A stretch of DNA of 37,845 nucleotides from an uncultured Bacteroidales bacterium (GCA_902776605.1 CACYQQ010000005.1:1-37845); one strand, 5' to 3'. Shown: positions 15,605 to 23,433, counted from the stretch's first letter. Program-made: numbers and translations. Notes: generated by a model from the sequence alone, not told the origin.

Positions 15605-17416
15605 TTACTCTTTAAACACAACGTCCTTGCCCACCTGATTCTCGCCAATCTTCCTTTCGGGCATCGCGTTCCCTTGGATAGTGAAGCCGTCGGTGGCTTC
15701 GTCCAGATAGATGTAGAAAGCACGGTTGTTGGTGGCAAAGGGAGCTCGTCCCATGCTATCCAAATGGTTACCGAAGATGGAAGATTTCGGTTGATACGAG
15801 AGCGTATAGATGGCGCCACAATCGTGCAATTGGAGGCCGAAATGCGAGACGTGATTGCAGTTAATATGGTTGTTCTTCATCGGCCACCGACGACGGGAGG
15901 CTCTGTCCTTCGGAGCAGGCATCCACCCCCATCCCATACAGATTCCACTCCACTTGCAATGAGTGACTTCATTGTAGGCAATAATGGTGTTATAGACAAA
16001 ACCTGCATTGATGGCGGGAGCGCCCCAATCCTCCATGCCTACGTGTTGTATCTCGTTGGATGTAATAAAGATGTCGTGGCAAAGCCTCCGCCTATCGGCA
16101 GGCAAGAACGGAGCATGCGTCTCATGACCTCCGGTCGAGAAATCTCCCACCAAGATGGCGGTAGCGCCGATGTCGGAGAAACGGCAATTAAAGATATGGC
16201 AATTCGAAGCGGTCTCGACATAATCTACGGCACATGCGCCCAAGTGGGCAAAATCGCAATCGTCAAAGACGACAAGTTCCACGCCTTGCAGGGTGATGGC
16301 CGATTGTGGACGACCAATCCAGGCCTGGTTTTCGAGCGATGCCTTGTGAGGCAATCCCGGTTCCTGTAGTTTGTAGGCATCGATGATGGGGAATCCGGCC
16401 TGCAAGGTGACCCATCCCTCCCGATTTGGGGTAGTCCACGAGGTATATTCAAAACGGATGCCCGAGAAATAGACATCGTGCACAGGACGTTCCAGACTGC
16501 CCTCCACCTTTACCAACTGGTCGGTGACTGGGACGATGATGGGTTCCGACGGACGTGCACCACCAAGGTCGGGACTGACATAGTATATCAACCCGTCCGA
16601 AGGACGTTGCAGCCATTCGCCCGGCTGATCCAGGCACGACACATGTCCGTAGAGGTTGAACGACGACGAGACTACGCGACCATCCTCCAACGTGTCGTTG
16701 ATGACGGGTTGCGGCCAAGGATGCTCAAACTCGCGGCGACTCTCGGGGTCGTGGAACGAGATGCGGGCCTCGTCCTTGTCCATCCGTATCCCCTTGATAC
16801 GCAACAAAGCGATGGCCCATCGTTGGTGCACCAGCATCCAACCCAGGTCATCACTATGCAATAGTTCCTGATTGATATATTCTTGAGGAATACCGATCTC
16901 GCAACGCGAACGGTCGAAACTGAGCATCGGCAACAGACTGTCCTGCGGCACCAACGAGGCTTGCGGCAAACGCTGTCCTCCCTGCCACAACTGACGGGTC
17001 TCCACCCGACGACCCTGCACACGCGGGGCTTCACATACCCAAATCTGTGGACGCACCTTCGTTGGCACTCCTTGCAGTTCGGACGACGTGGGACGACGCC
17101 ACCCTTGCAACGGCACTCCTCCACACAGAGTTGCCTTGCCGGCATGCTCCGCCCGTATCGAAAAAGCATGGTTCCTCGTTCCGCTATCCTCGGGACGCAA
17201 CCAGAGGGGTTCGGTCAACAAGTAATCGCCATCGGCCAAAGTGATGGAAAAGTTGCCACGATGCAACCGACGTGCCTCTCGCACCTCCCGCAACACGGCC
17301 GACAGGTCTTGTCCTGGCTCGACGCGGATTTCGGTTTTCGATGGACCATCGGCAGCAAAGGCCAGGATGGGCCATACGAAGAGCAGGCAAGTGGCCAGTT
17401 TTGCGAAGAGTTTCAT
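15605..17416 (-). CDS. Exported right-handed beta-helix protein, GH141-like
   Basis: The 603-residue protein has an N-terminal signal peptide (about residues 1-21, cleaved near AFAA). IRVEPGQDLSAVLREVREAR begins a pectate-lyase-like parallel beta-helix fold. Later coils with the typical N-x-I/V pattern occur at about 370-560, for example FNCRFSDIGATAILVGD and IIAYNEVTHCKWSGICMGWG. Landmarks LRPEDSG, GGVPLQGW and the GWGW segment resemble GH141, a family that includes an alpha-L-fucosidase acting on rhamnogalacturonan II and a xylanase. The protein is likely periplasmic or surface-exposed. It precedes the GH31 gene on the same strand and follows rseP by 44 bases. The fold is confident; enzyme class is moderate. 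Confidence 0.75.
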   Translation of the reverse strand: MKLFAKLATCLLFVWPILAFAADGPSKTEIRVEPGQDLSAVLREVREARRLHRGNFSITLADGDYLLTEPLWLRPEDSGTRNHAFSIRAEHAGKATLCGGVPLQGWRRPTSSELQGVPTKVRPQIWVCEAPRVQGRRVETRQLWQGGQRLPQASLVPQDSLLPMLSFDRSRCEIGIPQEYINQELLHSDDLGWMLVHQRWAIALLRIKGIRMDKDEARISFHDPESRREFEHPWPQPVINDTLEDGRVVSSSFNLYGHVSCLDQPGEWLQRPSDGLIYYVSPDLGGARPSEPIIVPVTDQLVKVEGSLERPVHDVYFSGIRFEYTSWTTPNREGWVTLQAGFPIIDAYKLQEPGLPHKASLENQAWIGRPQSAITLQGVELVVFDDCDFAHLGACAVDYVETASNCHIFNCRFSDIGATAILVGDFSTGGHETHAPFLPADRRRLCHDIFITSNEIQHVGMEDWGAPAINAGFVYNTIIAYNEVTHCKWSGICMGWGWMPAPKDRASRRRWPMKNNHINCNHVSHFGLQLHDCGAIYTLSYQPKSSIFGNHLDSMGRAPFATNNRAFYIYLDEATDGFTIQGNAMPERKIGENQVGKDVVFKE

Positions 17417-17460
17417 AACTGTAAGGTTTAAGGTGAGGGACGAAGGTTGTGGCGACTACG

Positions 17461-18837
17461 TCACAGGAGGAACTTGATGATGTCGTTGGCATTCACCACA
17501 ATAAGGAGCAAGATGATGAATCCGAAACCGACATATTGCAGACGGTCCTTCAACTTGTCGCTCAATGGACGGCGGATAATAGCCTCAATGGCAAGGATGG
17601 CAATGTGTCCACCATCCAAGGCAGGAATAGGCAGGATGTTCATGAAGGCCAATGCCACAGATATGAATGCTGTCAGACCCCAAAAGGCACGCCAGATCCA
17701 CTCTTCGGGGAAGATGGAACCCATGCTACCGAATCCGCCCAACTCCTTGGCGCCCTGTTTGGTAAACACCAGTTTGAACTGGCGCACATAGTTGTAGAGC
17801 ATATCCCAACCACGGCCAATACCAGCAGGAATGGCTTCGGCAAAAGAGTAGTCGATATGGGTGAAGTATTCCTGACCAATCATGTTCTTGAACGAGAAAC
17901 CCAACATACCGTTGGCCTCCAACTTCGTGCGGAAGGAATAGAGTGAATCGGCACGCAACACGCTGATAGTGACCGAGTCGCCAGCATGAGCCTTCAACTG
18001 TTGGCGCACATCGGCAATATAAGGCGTGCTCAAACTGTCCACCCGCATAATACGGTCGCCACGCAGGAGTCCAATCTGCTCGGCGGTCTTTCCAGGCAAA
18101 ACCGAATCGACCACCATAGGCTGACGGATGGTGCAGAAGTTCACCAAGTCTTCCTTGTACTCCAAGAAGTGCGTACCCAACGTATCGGGCAGCGCGATGC
18201 GAACCTCCTTGCCCTGACGCAACACCGTCACCTCGTTGGCCAAGAGGATACCACTCTGGAACGAATTCAGATCCTGCACCGGTTTGCCATCCAAGGCCAT
18301 GACCACGTCGTCGTCCTGAAAACCGACGTTCTTTGCCACCTCGCTATAGGCCACGCCGTAAGGCAAGTTCTTGATTTCCAATATATCCTTACCCCAATAC
18401 CAAGCCATGCCGATATAGATAACAACGGCCAGGATGAGGTTGTTGAGCACACCACCGAACATGATCATGAACTGGGCGAACTTACCTTTCTTGACAAAGG
18501 CGTCGGGACGATCCGTATCGGCCTGTTCGGCATTGTGTGTCTCGTCAATCATGCCCACAATGGCACAATAACCACCAATAGGCACCCAACCAATGCCATA
18601 TTCCGTGGCACTGGGGTTGACCAATGTCGGGAAGTGTATCACATCGAAGAGGTGCAGGCCCTGCTTGTTCCAACGCAACAGTGCAAAGTTGTAGGCATCG
18701 AAGAACAAATAGAACTTTTCGACACCCACCTTGAAGAAGCGTGCCCACATGAAGTGACCCAACTCATGAATAAAAACCAGCAAAGAGAGACTGAGCAACA
18801 GCTCCATTGCCTTGAACCAAAATATAGAATCGAACAT
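17461..18837 (-). CDS. rseP: RIP metalloprotease RseP (site-2 protease, M50)
   Basis: The 458-residue membrane protease has the zinc motif HELGH at 24-28 in the first membrane segment and the second catalytic motif (LPIPALDGGH) near residue 410. Two PDZ-like segments lie between them (around GVAYSEVAKNVGFQDDDVV and LPGKTAEQIGLLRGDRI). Members cut transmembrane segments of anti-sigma factors or signal peptides inside the inner membrane. The pairing with dxr just upstream is the common bacterial order. A 174-base gap to dxr holds two different repeat elements. Confidence 0.95.
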   Translation of the reverse strand: MFDSIFWFKAMELLLSLSLLVFIHELGHFMWARFFKVGVEKFYLFFDAYNFALLRWNKQGLHLFDVIHFPTLVNPSATEYGIGWVPIGGYCAIVGMIDETHNAEQADTDRPDAFVKKGKFAQFMIMFGGVLNNLILAVVIYIGMAWYWGKDILEIKNLPYGVAYSEVAKNVGFQDDDVVMALDGKPVQDLNSFQSGILLANEVTVLRQGKEVRIALPDTLGTHFLEYKEDLVNFCTIRQPMVVDSVLPGKTAEQIGLLRGDRIMRVDSLSTPYIADVRQQLKAHAGDSVTISVLRADSLYSFRTKLEANGMLGFSFKNMIGQEYFTHIDYSFAEAIPAGIGRGWDMLYNYVRQFKLVFTKQGAKELGGFGSMGSIFPEEWIWRAFWGLTAFISVALAFMNILPIPALDGGHIAILAIEAIIRRPLSDKLKDRLQYVGFGFIILLLIVVNANDIIKFLL

Positions 18838-18853
18838 TGTGATTTTGGAAAAA

Positions 18854-18912
18854 TCAAATTACAAATTACGAATTACAAATGACTTGCAACCAATTACAAA
18901 TTACAATTTATT
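18854..18912. repeat. AATTACAA short-period satellite
   Basis: The units AAATTACAAATTACGAATTAC and later CAATTACAAATTAC form an 8/9-base-periodic array between dxr and rseP. The reverse-complement version (GTAATTTGTAAT) appears at 23073-23100. Confidence 0.7.
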
Positions 18913-18930
18913 AACCGTATTGACTGAAAG

Positions 18931-19020
18931 TCCCCCCTCGGGGGTCCTCGCAGCGACAGGGAGGGTTGATAACCCTCCAGCGAGAAGACGAGGCTTTAGC
19001 CGAGGGGCACTTAGGAGGGG
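18931..19020. repeat. Dispersed two-hairpin repeat B, copy 1
   Basis: The core contains outer arms CTCGC (18947-18951) and GCGAG (18980-18984), and an inner perfect hairpin GGAGGGTT-GAT-AACCCTCC (18960-18978). A second small hairpin GGC-TTTA-GCC follows (18992-19001). G/C-run flanks bound the element. It overlaps the last codons of dxr and supplies its stop codon. Confidence 0.8.
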
Positions 19021-20252
19021 TCTCTTTCCAATATCTCCCTCGCCTTGACCCTCGCCTCCGCATCGATGGCGAAATAGTCATCCAAAGTAGGTTTAGCCAC
19101 GAAAGGCATCGCCTGCATGGTCTTCTCATTGACCTCGGCCATCTGGAGGAACTTACACTGCCCCTTGCGGAAAGCCTCGTTGGTCACCTCGTTGGCGGCA
19201 TTGAGCACACAGGTACGGTCGCCCCCTTTGTCCAATGCCTCGAAGGCCAGACGCAGATTTGGGAAACGCTCCAAGTCGGGACGTTCGAAAGTGAGGTGAG
19301 CATAGTCCTCCATCTTCAACTTTCCGTTGATGTGCGAAGGCATGCGGTCGGGATAACTGAGGGCATAGGCGATAGGCACCTTCATGTCGGGACAACCCAA
19401 CTGCGCCTTGATAGCACCGTCCGCGAACTGCACCATACTGTGCACAATGCTCTGAGGATGAACAGCTACCTCAATCTGGTCAGGCGTCATACCAAAGAGC
19501 CAACGCGCCTCGATGACCTCAAAACCTTTGTTCATCATGGAGGCCGAGTCGATCGTAATCTTGGCACCCATGTCCCAGTTCGGATGTTTCAATGCCTGGG
19601 CAGCCGTCACGTCACGCATCTGCTCCATCGTGAAGGTGCGGAAAGGACCACCCGACGCAGTGATGATGAGTTTGTCAATCGGATTGTCCAAATAAGAGAC
19701 GGGGGCATCGTCACCCTCTTTCGCGGTCTTGGGTTTCGCCAACCAAGGGAAGCAACCCTTCGCCACCGACTCACCCTGCAAACACTGGAAGATGGCCGAA
19801 TGTTCACTATCAACAGGGAGGATAGGCACTTGATACTCAGCACAAAGGTCTTCAATCAACTGACCGGCCACGACGAGCGTCTCCTTGTTGGCCAATGCGA
19901 GAGCCTTCTGCGCCTTGATGGCTGCTACCGTAGGACGCAAACCGGCGAAACCGACCATGGCTGTCACCACCACATCAATAGGACCTGCCGTCACGACTTG
20001 GCACAACGAGTCGGCACCCGTCCACACCTTGATAGGCAGGTCACTCAATGCCTCTTTGACTTTGTCGTAATAAGCCTCATCGACGATGACGACCACCTCG
20101 GGTTTGAATTTCCGTGCCTGCTCAATCAGCAAATCGGCACTGCGATGGGCCGTGATGGCATATACTTCAAACAAGTCAGGGTGTTCCTCGACCACCTCCA
20201 AAGTCTGGCGACCGATACTACCTGTACTTCCTAATATTGCGATTGTTCTCAT
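19011..20252 (-). CDS. dxr: 1-deoxy-D-xylulose 5-phosphate reductoisomerase
   Basis: The 413-residue enzyme converts DXP to MEP with NADPH, the committed step of the non-mevalonate isoprenoid pathway. Landmarks are the NADPH motif GSTGSIGRQT (8-17), ALANKETLV, the metal/substrate motif PVDSEHSAIFQ, SGGPFR, and HPNWDMGAKITIDSASMMNKG. The ATG overlaps the stop of the M23-like gene upstream by four bases (ATGA), so the two are translationally coupled. The last few codons lie inside repeat B copy 1, so the extreme C-terminus (about ERDPS) is probably repeat-derived. Confidence 0.96.
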   Translation of the reverse strand: MRTIAILGSTGSIGRQTLEVVEEHPDLFEVYAITAHRSADLLIEQARKFKPEVVVIVDEAYYDKVKEALSDLPIKVWTGADSLCQVVTAGPIDVVVTAMVGFAGLRPTVAAIKAQKALALANKETLVVAGQLIEDLCAEYQVPILPVDSEHSAIFQCLQGESVAKGCFPWLAKPKTAKEGDDAPVSYLDNPIDKLIITASGGPFRTFTMEQMRDVTAAQALKHPNWDMGAKITIDSASMMNKGFEVIEARWLFGMTPDQIEVAVHPQSIVHSMVQFADGAIKAQLGCPDMKVPIAYALSYPDRMPSHINGKLKMEDYAHLTFERPDLERFPNLRLAFEALDKGGDRTCVLNAANEVTNEAFRKGQCKFLQMAEVNEKTMQAMPFVAKPTLDDYFAIDAEARVKAREILERDPS

Positions 20253-21106
20253 TCTCTGCTTTTCTTTTTCTGTTTTTCTACTTTACCCGATGCCGGCTTG
20301 GCAGTTTCCTGAGGCGTAAGCGTCAGAGGCATCACCGTCTCGGGTTCCAACATCTTGCCCTTGTGCCAAAGCATAAGGCCAACCCAACTGTCGGCTTGAT
20401 TCTGAGGGTCACCGGCATGACCCAATACCTGCCCCGACTTGACCTCTGCCCCCACTTCGACCATCACCGACGAGAGGTGATTGAAGATAGACACATAGTC
20501 CTGAGGATGTTGCACGGTCACCTGATAGCCCGAACCCATCAAATAGACCACCGATATGACATTACCCTCCGTGGGGTTGAGCACAGGCACGCGATTGTTC
20601 AGTTCGATGCGTGTCTCCGGGTCGGACTCATCTTCCTGAAAGATGATGCGGCCACGCACGGGCGCCATGAAGATGATGGTCGGGGTCTGCGGATTCAGTT
20701 CGTCCAACGCATTGAGACCGAAGCGCTCCCGTTTCTCGTACTTATCGACGAAAGCCAATTCACGTTCCGAGGCAGCGAGCAGCGTGTCCTGAATGATGGG
20801 GACCGACGAGTCGTATGGCAGCAGTGCCTCGACCGCCTCGGCCTTGACACGGTCACGCAGGATATCCATCATGTTGTTCAGATAAGCCATTCGCAACGTA
20901 GTCTCCTGTTCCAGACTGTCAATACGCATGGCACTCTGCATCACCACGGCTCGTTTCTCCACGTCCAGATAACCAGGCAGAAAGACGTTCAGTCGCGTGC
21001 CCACTATCAAGACGAAGATACCCGTGGCAAGAAGCATACCCTGCAAGAAATACAGCGTACGCCTTTTCCAGATGAAATCTATGAATTCTTTTAGTTTCGG
21101 GTGCAT
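20249..21106 (-). CDS. M23/LytM-domain protein with degenerate active site
   Basis: The start is the ATG at 21106, 45 bases after the predicted -7 box; the longer frame from 21154 would begin before the likely transcription start. The 285-residue product has one N-terminal membrane anchor (about residues 20-43), a helical region, and a C-terminal LytM-like beta domain (about 165-265). VTVQHPQDYVSIFNHLSSV and GQVLGHAG match the fold, but the usual zinc motifs (HxxxD and HxH) are not intact; the HxH position reads LMLWHKG. It is probably a non-catalytic regulator of cell-wall hydrolysis, as known for degenerate LytM proteins in other bacteria. It is coupled to dxr. Confidence 0.8.
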   Translation of the reverse strand: MHPKLKEFIDFIWKRRTLYFLQGMLLATGIFVLIVGTRLNVFLPGYLDVEKRAVVMQSAMRIDSLEQETTLRMAYLNNMMDILRDRVKAEAVEALLPYDSSVPIIQDTLLAASERELAFVDKYEKRERFGLNALDELNPQTPTIIFMAPVRGRIIFQEDESDPETRIELNNRVPVLNPTEGNVISVVYLMGSGYQVTVQHPQDYVSIFNHLSSVMVEVGAEVKSGQVLGHAGDPQNQADSWVGLMLWHKGKMLEPETVMPLTLTPQETAKPASGKVEKQKKKSRE

Positions 21107-21150
21107 AGTCAATAACTGGTACAAGCATAGCTTGACCATAAAAAATCTCT

Positions 21151-21159
21151 GCAAAAATA
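21151..21159 (-). promoter_or_regulatory. Predicted -7 box for the M23-like-dxr-rseP transcript
   Basis: The minus strand reads TATTTTTGC (TAnnTTTGC). A start a few bases downstream gives a leader of about 35-40 bases before the ATG at 21106. The -33 element is poor. Confidence 0.5.
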
Positions 21160-21230
21160 CATTTTTTTTTCGACATATTCGACAATTGGCAGGATTTTAT
21201 ATGCTTTCGGTAGAGTATTTTTAAGGTTCG

Positions 21231-21263
21231 TTTGCAAAATAGGGTATATTTCTCTATCTTTGC
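21231..21263 (+). promoter_or_regulatory. Bacteroidota promoter of the IspD/TarI-type gene
   Basis: TTTG at 21231-21234 and TATCTTTGC at 21255-21263 are separated by 20 bases, a full match to the Bacteroidota consensus. Confidence 0.8.
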
Positions 21264-21269
21264 GACCAA

Positions 21270-21326
21270 TAAGTAGTTGTTCAAAATTAATTTTATTATA
21301 GTTTACTAATTATGACCAACTACTTA
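21270..21326 (+). promoter_or_regulatory. Leader with 10-bp inverted repeat and upstream ATG
   Basis: TAAGTAGTTG (21270-21279) and its perfect complement CAACTACTTA (21317-21326) frame an AT-rich loop directly after the predicted transcription start. An ATG at 21312 opens a 57-codon frame that overlaps the start of the cytidylyltransferase gene in another frame and stops at 21485. Confidence 0.45.
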
Positions 21327-21354
21327 AAAGACCATTTAGACCACATCTTTTATA

Positions 21355-22062
21355 ATGAACATCGCAGTTCTCTTGGCCGGCGGAACCGGCAAGCGCATGG
21401 GCGGCAACTTACCCAAACAGTTCATCGAAGTGGCAGGACGCACCATTCTGGAACACAGCATCCGCGCTTTCAGTCAACATCCTGACATTGACGAGATTGT
21501 CATCGTCAGCCATGCCGACTATGTCGAGTTGGTGGAGTCCATTGCCCGCCCCTACTCCAAAGTGAAACATGTCGTGACGGGAGGCAAGGAGCGTTACGAT
21601 TCGACCCTTTCTGCCCTTCGTCTCTACCAACAGGAACAGACCTTGCACCCCACTTCGGACATCCGCGTGCTCATTCACGACTGTGTGCGATGCCTTGTCT
21701 CCCAACGCATTATCTCGGATTGCATCGAGGCCATGAACCGCTACAAGGCGGTCGATGTCGCCATCCCATGCACCGACACCATCTGCGAAGTCAATGCCGA
21801 GGGTCACATCGTTCGCATTCCACCTCGCGCCTCGCTTCGCAATGTCCAGACTCCACAGGCATTCCACTTGGACACCATCGCCGAGGCCTATCGCATTGGC
21901 CTACAGGACCCTGCCTTCGTCACTACCGACGACTGCGGTGTGGTTCACCACTATCTGCCCGAGGTGGACATCTACGTCGTGGAGGGTGAATCGACCAACA
22001 TCAAGATCACCTATCCTGCCGACTTGGTATTGGCCGAGAAGATACTGAAAGACAAAAAGTAA
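21355..22062 (+). CDS. IspD/TarI-family cytidylyltransferase
   Basis: The 235-residue protein has the nucleotide-binding signature LLAGGTGKRMGGNLPKQF (residues 6-23), GGKERYDSTLSAL, a catalytic-region IHDCVRCLVS, and NVQTPQAFH, the features of IspD (CTP + MEP to CDP-ME) and TarI (ribitol-5-phosphate cytidylyltransferase). It is divergent from the dxr operon, which favours a role in the MEP pathway. However, the HDxxR motif has Cys where IspD and TarI usually have Pro (R-P), and an unknown polyol-phosphate substrate cannot be excluded. No symbol is assigned for that reason. It has its own promoter and a structured leader. Confidence 0.8.
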   Translation: MNIAVLLAGGTGKRMGGNLPKQFIEVAGRTILEHSIRAFSQHPDIDEIVIVSHADYVELVESIARPYSKVKHVVTGGKERYDSTLSALRLYQQEQTLHPTSDIRVLIHDCVRCLVSQRIISDCIEAMNRYKAVDVAIPCTDTICEVNAEGHIVRIPPRASLRNVQTPQAFHLDTIAEAYRIGLQDPAFVTTDDCGVVHHYLPEVDIYVVEGESTNIKITYPADLVLAEKILKDKK

Positions 22063-22089
22063 GCCCTTTTGCAAAAAAACAACGATAAA

Positions 22090-22122
22090 TTTGGTGGATA
22101 CAGCAAATTGCTCTATCTTTGC
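22090..22122 (+). promoter_or_regulatory. Bacteroidota promoter of the DUF4923 gene
   Basis: TTTG (22090-22093), 20 bases, then TATCTTTGC (22114-22122). It starts 27 bases after the cytidylyltransferase stop, so the two plus-strand genes are separately transcribed. Confidence 0.8.
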
Positions 22123-22166
22123 ACCCAAATTGGCAAGTCATTTCCTATAAAACCAAAAATACGACT

Positions 22167-22913
22167 ATGAAAAAGATTTTTGCGACAAGCCTCGTCACGG
22201 TCGCTTGTATGCTCTTCCAGACGACTAACGCTCAGAGCGTTCTCTCTAACCTTCTCTCGAATGTAGCCAACGCTGCGGCTCAAAGTACCACCCAGCAGAA
22301 CAACAACGGCGGCAAGGGTTCCTCTTCTTCCACCACCTCCAACGTCCTGGGCGCCGTGCTCAATACGGCTGTCTCCACCGCCACCGAAAAGACCTCCGAG
22401 GACACGGGCAACCTCATTGCCAACCTCATTGCCTCGGTCACTGGCGATGTCACAACCACTTCGGCAAGTGTAGTCGGCACATGGAGCTACGATTCGCCAA
22501 GCGTACAGTTCGAGAGTCAGAACTACCTCACGCAGGCTGGCGGCGCTGCCATTGCCGAGAAGTTAGAGGCCAAACTCGCCTCGCTTTATAAGTTGGTAGG
22601 CATCCGCGCCGGCAAGATGACTTTCACCTTCGAGTCGAACGGCAACATGACCTACGGCGTTGGCAGTGTGAAGCGCGCTGGCACTTACACCTTCGACAAT
22701 GCCACCAAGACCTTGACCCTCACCACCTCGGTAGGCACTTCGTTCCGCTGCTACGTCACCGTTTCGGGGAACACCATGTACCTCACTTTCGATGGCGATA
22801 AGTTTCTCACCTTCGTCAAGACCATGGGCAGCAAGTTCAGCACGCTGAGCACCGTCGTTGCCTTGGTCAACAACTACGAGGGCATGAAAGTGGGCTTCAA
22901 GTTTGTAAAATAA
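22167..22913 (+). CDS. DUF4923 family exported protein
   Basis: The 248-residue product from the ATG at 22167 has a signal peptide (MKKIFATSLVTVACMLFQTTNAQS, cleavage after NAQ or nearby). A Ser/Thr/Asn-rich low-complexity segment (about 25-75) precedes a beta-rich domain (about 100-248) with VVGTWSYDSPSVQFES and KRAGTYTFDNATKTLTLT, as in the Bacteroidota DUF4923 family. The GTW-start and TYTFD patterns resemble small lipocalin-like barrels. Function is unknown; location is periplasm or outer membrane. The upstream in-frame ATG-like start at 22119 lies ahead of the predicted transcription start and is excluded. Confidence 0.8.
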   Translation: MKKIFATSLVTVACMLFQTTNAQSVLSNLLSNVANAAAQSTTQQNNNGGKGSSSSTTSNVLGAVLNTAVSTATEKTSEDTGNLIANLIASVTGDVTTTSASVVGTWSYDSPSVQFESQNYLTQAGGAAIAEKLEAKLASLYKLVGIRAGKMTFTFESNGNMTYGVGSVKRAGTYTFDNATKTLTLTTSVGTSFRCYVTVSGNTMYLTFDGDKFLTFVKTMGSKFSTLSTVVALVNNYEGMKVGFKFVK

Positions 22914-22955
22914 GAGAAGGAAGATAAAGAAGTATAATAAAAGAGTTAATTTCAT

Positions 22956-23019
22956 GGTCCTCGCAGCGAATAGAACGATTGATAATCGTTCAGCGAGAAG
23001 ACGAAGCTTTAGCTGAGGG
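22956..23019. repeat. Dispersed two-hairpin repeat B, copy 2
   Basis: It has the same outer arms CTCGC (22960-22964) and GCGAG (22993-22997), but the inner stem is AACGATT-GAT-AATCGTT (22974-22990). The second hairpin is AGC-TTTA-GCT (23005-23014). Stem sequences differ from copy 1 while pairing is kept; the loops GAT and TTTA are identical. Confidence 0.8.
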
Positions 23020-23072
23020 AAACAGACGATTGTTTTAGGCTATCGACACTCTTTCCTTTTCGCAAGAGAAAC

Positions 23073-23100
23073 GTAATTTGTAATCAGTAATTTGTAATTG
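23073..23100. repeat. GTAATTTGTAAT satellite (inverse of 18854-18912)
   Basis: GTAATTTGTAAT occurs twice in a row, separated by CA. It is the reverse complement of the AATTACAA array next to repeat B copy 1. Confidence 0.6.
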
Positions 23101-23106
23101 ATTCAA

Positions 23107-23139
23107 TCGTCCGTTAACTCCCTAAGCGAAGCGATAACT
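23107..23139. repeat. Dispersed repeat D, copy 1
   Basis: The 33-base segment starting TCGTCCGTTAACTCCCT recurs at 23641-23673 with one A/G difference. Both copies continue into further TTAACTCC units. Confidence 0.75.
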
Positions 23140-23234
23140 TCCATTTACTCCCGTTAACTCCCATCATTTGAGCAAGTTGCAATTCTTGCTCAAATGCAAC
23201 TACCGCAAGAAGTATTTAGCATTCCATATACAAC

Positions 23235-23282
23235 CAGCAACCTCCGGGGCTTCGATTTTCGACCTCGGAGGTTGTTGCTTTT
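23235..23282 (+). terminator. Intrinsic terminator, plus strand
   Basis: CAGCAACCTCCG (23235-23246) pairs with CGGAGGTTGTTG (23265-23276, one G-T pair) and is followed by CTTTTTG. It is about 320 bases after the DUF4923 stop and could end that transcript or a separate small RNA. Confidence 0.7.
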
Positions 23283-23308
23283 TGTCTGACGGAAAGAAGA
23301 AAACAGAG

Positions 23309-23433
23309 GGGGTGGTAACACCACGAAAAGGGGTACCGCCTCGTGAGACGATACCACCCCAAAACACGTTACTGAGCAACGGATAGCATTACTGATGACG
23401 GTAAATAGTTCTTTGGAGAAAAACTCAGTAACG
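23309..23433. repeat. Nested inverted repeats
   Basis: GGGGTGGTA (23309-23317) pairs with TACCACCCC (23352-23360), enclosing CACG/CGTG. Downstream, CGTTACTGAG (23367-23376) pairs with CTCAGTAACG (23424-23433). No ORF is supported here. Confidence 0.5.

Noticed and set aside
22119-22166. Upstream start for the DUF4923 protein
   Set aside because: It lies inside or before the promoter's transcription start and would precede a clear signal peptide that begins at 22167.
18854-23100. Composite transposon bounded by repeat B copies
   Set aside because: There is no transposase, no target-site duplication was seen, and the enclosed genes are core housekeeping genes.
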